Position numbers and translations under genes: made by a program
Notes under the pieces: model-generated
What the model saw: only the letters and a program-made list of their open reading frames with translations
Databases searched by the model: none
What the model was told of the DNA's origin: nothing
Shown here: positions 62,858 to 64,000 of the stretch, piece after piece
Position numbering within the stretch: position 1 is the first letter of the stretch
Layout of the letters: every line of letters starts with the position of its first letter
Source of the DNA: Eretmocerus hayati
Taxonomy: Eukaryota; Arthropoda; Insecta; Hymenoptera; Aphelinidae
DNA length: 64,000 bases
Assembly: GCA_029851415.1 (NCBI GenBank)
Contig: CM056742.1
Span: 84,496,748-84,560,747, forward strand
Direction of reading: 5' to 3'

Positions 62858-63556
62858 TTAATCTTCTACCTTGAGAGCAAAGACTCTTGAGCAAATGTCA
62901 GGCCTATCATGAGCTTGTTGACCAGGCAGAATATTATCTTGTATCTCTGGCCAATGAGGATTACAAGTCATAGTGAAAAAAAGAGTAGGTTTTCCAAAAA
63001 CGTAGGCTATCGTCATTGAATCTAGATATCTCTGTTGTAAATTACGTGGAGAGCCATGAAAACATGAAGGTAGAATCACAAATCTGCCTATTCGTTTATT
63101 TTCAGATTGCGCTCTCTCTAGTAGAGCTTTATGAGCATTTTTGTACTTCTCTCGTCTTAGTTTCGTTTGATTAAATCTGCAATAATTGATCCTATCGCGC
63201 TCAATTTCAACTATTTTTTGAGCAACAAATTGTTGAAATAAACGTTGACCGTATATGAAAGGATTAAACTCATCATCTCTGATAGCTATCCTGTATCGGA
63301 CATAATTTAAACGTGTAATGCTTCTACCATTGGTTTTGAACAATCCTTCACGCCAGCACTGTGTCCCATGTGGGTAAAATATTGGATACAACCAAGGTTC
63401 AGTGTTTGGATTCATCGAATTAACATATTTTAGTTCCTTTGTATCTTTGTTAAGGATGCTAACGTATGGATCTGGTATCTCTCTATCAGAATTTGTATCA
63501 AAGATAGCTGCTACTTCATTAAATTGTTGAATATTGTATCTTTTTGGATCAAATCC
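62858..63556 (-). pseudogene. Helitron Rep N-terminal domain (segment 3)
   Basis: Open from about 63,556 ('GFDPKRYN', 'FNEVAAIFD') to a TAA at 62,858-62,860. Counting from the methionine at 63,415, residues 12-21 read 'YPIFYPHGTQCW', 115-134 'LPSCFHGSPRN...YLDSM', 147-158 'FTMTCNPHWPEI' and 171-179 'RPDICSRVF'. These are hallmarks of the Helitron helicase-like N-terminal region that precedes the HUH motif. The frame continues without a shift past the TAA into the HUH segment, so the stop is a simple nonsense mutation (a sense codon one change from TAA is expected there). The methionine at 63,415 is internal: 47 codons of matching sequence precede it. Confidence 0.92.
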
Positions 63557-63878
63557 TCTTTTTCACAGTGAATAATAATGATAAATCAGGGATGGATTCG
63601 TTTCTTTCTTTCGCTTCATCTTCTTGGATTTTTATTGCTTCTTTCATCATGATATACGATTGCGCGTGAACATTCAAATCTCTCATAATTTGGTCAATCG
63701 TTTTCAACAATTCTGGATCTAGATTTTTGAATGTAGTTGATCGATGCTGGTGCGGTCCATCGCCGTCATAGATGAACAATTGACCAAATGACGGTGACTC
63801 GTTTAGTTGTAGAAACAATGCAGTGTTTATTTGATAATACATTTGACCCTGTATTATATAACAGTAAGGACCTGGACG
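63549..63878 (-). pseudogene. Helitron protein, N-terminal region (segment 2)
   Basis: 110 codons including the stop at 63,549-63,551. It opens with 'GPYCYIIQGQMYYQINTALF', the typical Helitron G-P-Y-x-x-x-I-Q-G-Q...N-x-A-L-F signature, followed by 'FGQLFIYD' and 'NLDPELLKTIDQIM', then 'AQSYIMMKEA'. All are family features, although no enzymatic role is assigned to this region. The first methionine in the frame is at 63,842, but the family signature begins ten codons before it, so that ATG is internal and not a real start. A frameshift near 63,555 ends the frame in TGA, while the matching continuation 'GFDPKRYN' lies in the next frame. Confidence 0.85.
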
Positions 63879-63881
63879 TCA

Positions 63882-63986
63882 ATTGCTGAATTGAACAACG
63901 TTAGCATTCAAAGAAGCAAAAGAAAATGTGAGATTATAAGGCCTTATATGTTTCAAAAAATGAGGAGATTTTTCGTGAGTATTTTG
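63882..63986 (-). pseudogene. Helitron protein, N-terminal fragment (segment 1)
   Basis: A 35-codon open stretch between an upstream TGA (63,987-63,989) and an in-frame TGA (63,879-63,881). It reads with the motifs 'FLKHIRPYN' and 'FSFASLNAN', which resemble the Helitron N-terminal pattern (F..HIR.YN...F.S...). It continues in the same frame into the next segment across the TGA. It lacks a start codon. Whether the upstream TGA is another mutation or the region before it is unrelated cannot be settled this close to the window edge. Confidence 0.7.
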
Positions 63987-64000
63987 TCATAAAGATTTCA

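Larger units (their letters stand above)
60372..63986 (-). pseudogene. Helitron Rep/PIF1-like helicase pseudogene (whole span)
   Basis: This entry joins the eight coding segments described below into one broken gene read from 63,986 down to 60,372. Order of domains: N-terminal Helitron-specific region, Helitron_like_N region with GSPRN and CNPHWPEI, HUH nuclease with HVH and YLFKY, long linker, then superfamily 1B PIF1-type helicase motifs I to V. Lesions seen: TGA at 63,879-63,881; frameshift near 63,555; TAA at 62,858-62,860; frameshift near 62,280; frameshift in a run of six A at 61,580-61,585; frameshift within about 61,340-61,370; TGA at 61,086-61,088; loss of everything after motif V. 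Each segment on either side of a lesion matches the expected adjoining Helitron sequence, so the breaks are mutations and not introns: no gap of intron size separates them. Confidence 0.92.
60372..64000 (-). mobile_element. Helitron (rolling-circle transposon), decayed and 3'-truncated
   Basis: The AT-richer right end of the window encodes, on the minus strand, the conserved segments of an autonomous Helitron Rep/helicase in the correct order. Helitrons replicate by a rolling-circle mechanism in which an HUH two-tyrosine nuclease nicks DNA and a PIF1-type helicase unwinds it. About 1,200 codons are present, whereas full-length proteins are usually about 1,400 or more. The element is cut by the satellite at 60,371/60,372 before the end of the helicase, and its 5' end lies beyond position 64,000. 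Neither terminus (5' TC or 3' CTRR with hairpin) is visible in this remnant. Three in-frame stops and four frameshifts show it is inactive. Animal-type sequence, probably arthropod, is an inference. Confidence 0.93.

Noticed and set aside
60372..63986. Alternative genetic code or introns as an explanation for the breaks
   Set aside because: One of the three in-frame stops is TAA and two are TGA, and four further breaks are frameshifts. Adjoining family motifs meet with no intron-sized gap.

Overview
This window looks like eukaryotic, probably animal, heterochromatin. It has two parts. Positions 1 to about 60,371 are one uninterrupted head-to-tail satellite array with a basic monomer of about 71 bp (roughly 850 monomers, all in the same orientation). 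Positions 60,372 to 64,000 hold the decayed protein-coding region of a Helitron rolling-circle transposon on the minus strand, cut off by the satellite at its 3' end and by the window edge at its 5' end. I see no other gene, no tRNA or rRNA, no CRISPR and no bacterial signal. The animal assignment rests on the style of the Helitron Rep/helicase (motifs such as GSPRN, FTMTCNPHWPEI and GLPHVH). An arthropod is my best guess, at low confidence.

The satellite. Each monomer has a conserved GC-rich head of about 33 bp carrying four copies of 'acggg', then a more variable tail of about 38 bp. Tails fall into two classes: one ending like 'ccattctggtttc' or 'catcccagtctt', the other like 'gacaagattcgagccac'. 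Classes follow each other in a loose 5- to 6-monomer register (about 355-426 bp). On top of this lie much longer near-identical duplications: a 5,740-bp tandem pair (22.96-34.44 kb, with a third partial copy at 1-4.24 kb), a 3,332-bp tandem pair (about 42.25-48.91 kb), a 5,116-bp unit (50.27-55.39 kb plus a partial copy to 56.89 kb), and dispersed paralogous blocks (6.60-12.54 kb with 49.98-55.70 kb; 9.14-13.23 kb with 34.44-38.53 kb; 20.17-21.54 kb with 38.53-39.90 kb). The array is therefore a mosaic made by repeated unequal exchange in whole-monomer steps. From about 57 kb to the edge the monomers are more diverged, as expected at an array border.

The Helitron. Read right to left, the remnant runs through the N-terminal Helitron region, the HUH Rep nuclease (HVH motif and two-tyrosine YLFKY motif), the linker and a PIF1-type helicase (Walker A GQGGSGKT, Walker B DEAPM, GGDFRR, NMRV, motif V region). 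I count three in-frame stops (63,879-63,881; 62,858-62,860; 61,086-61,088) and four frameshifts (near 63,555; 62,280; 61,582; 61,340-61,370). The helicase ends abruptly after motif V at 60,371/60,372, where the satellite begins, so its last motifs are missing. It is a pseudogene. Many long open frames across the satellite on both strands are by-products of a stop-poor 71-bp repeat (three monomers = 71 codons) and are not annotated as genes.
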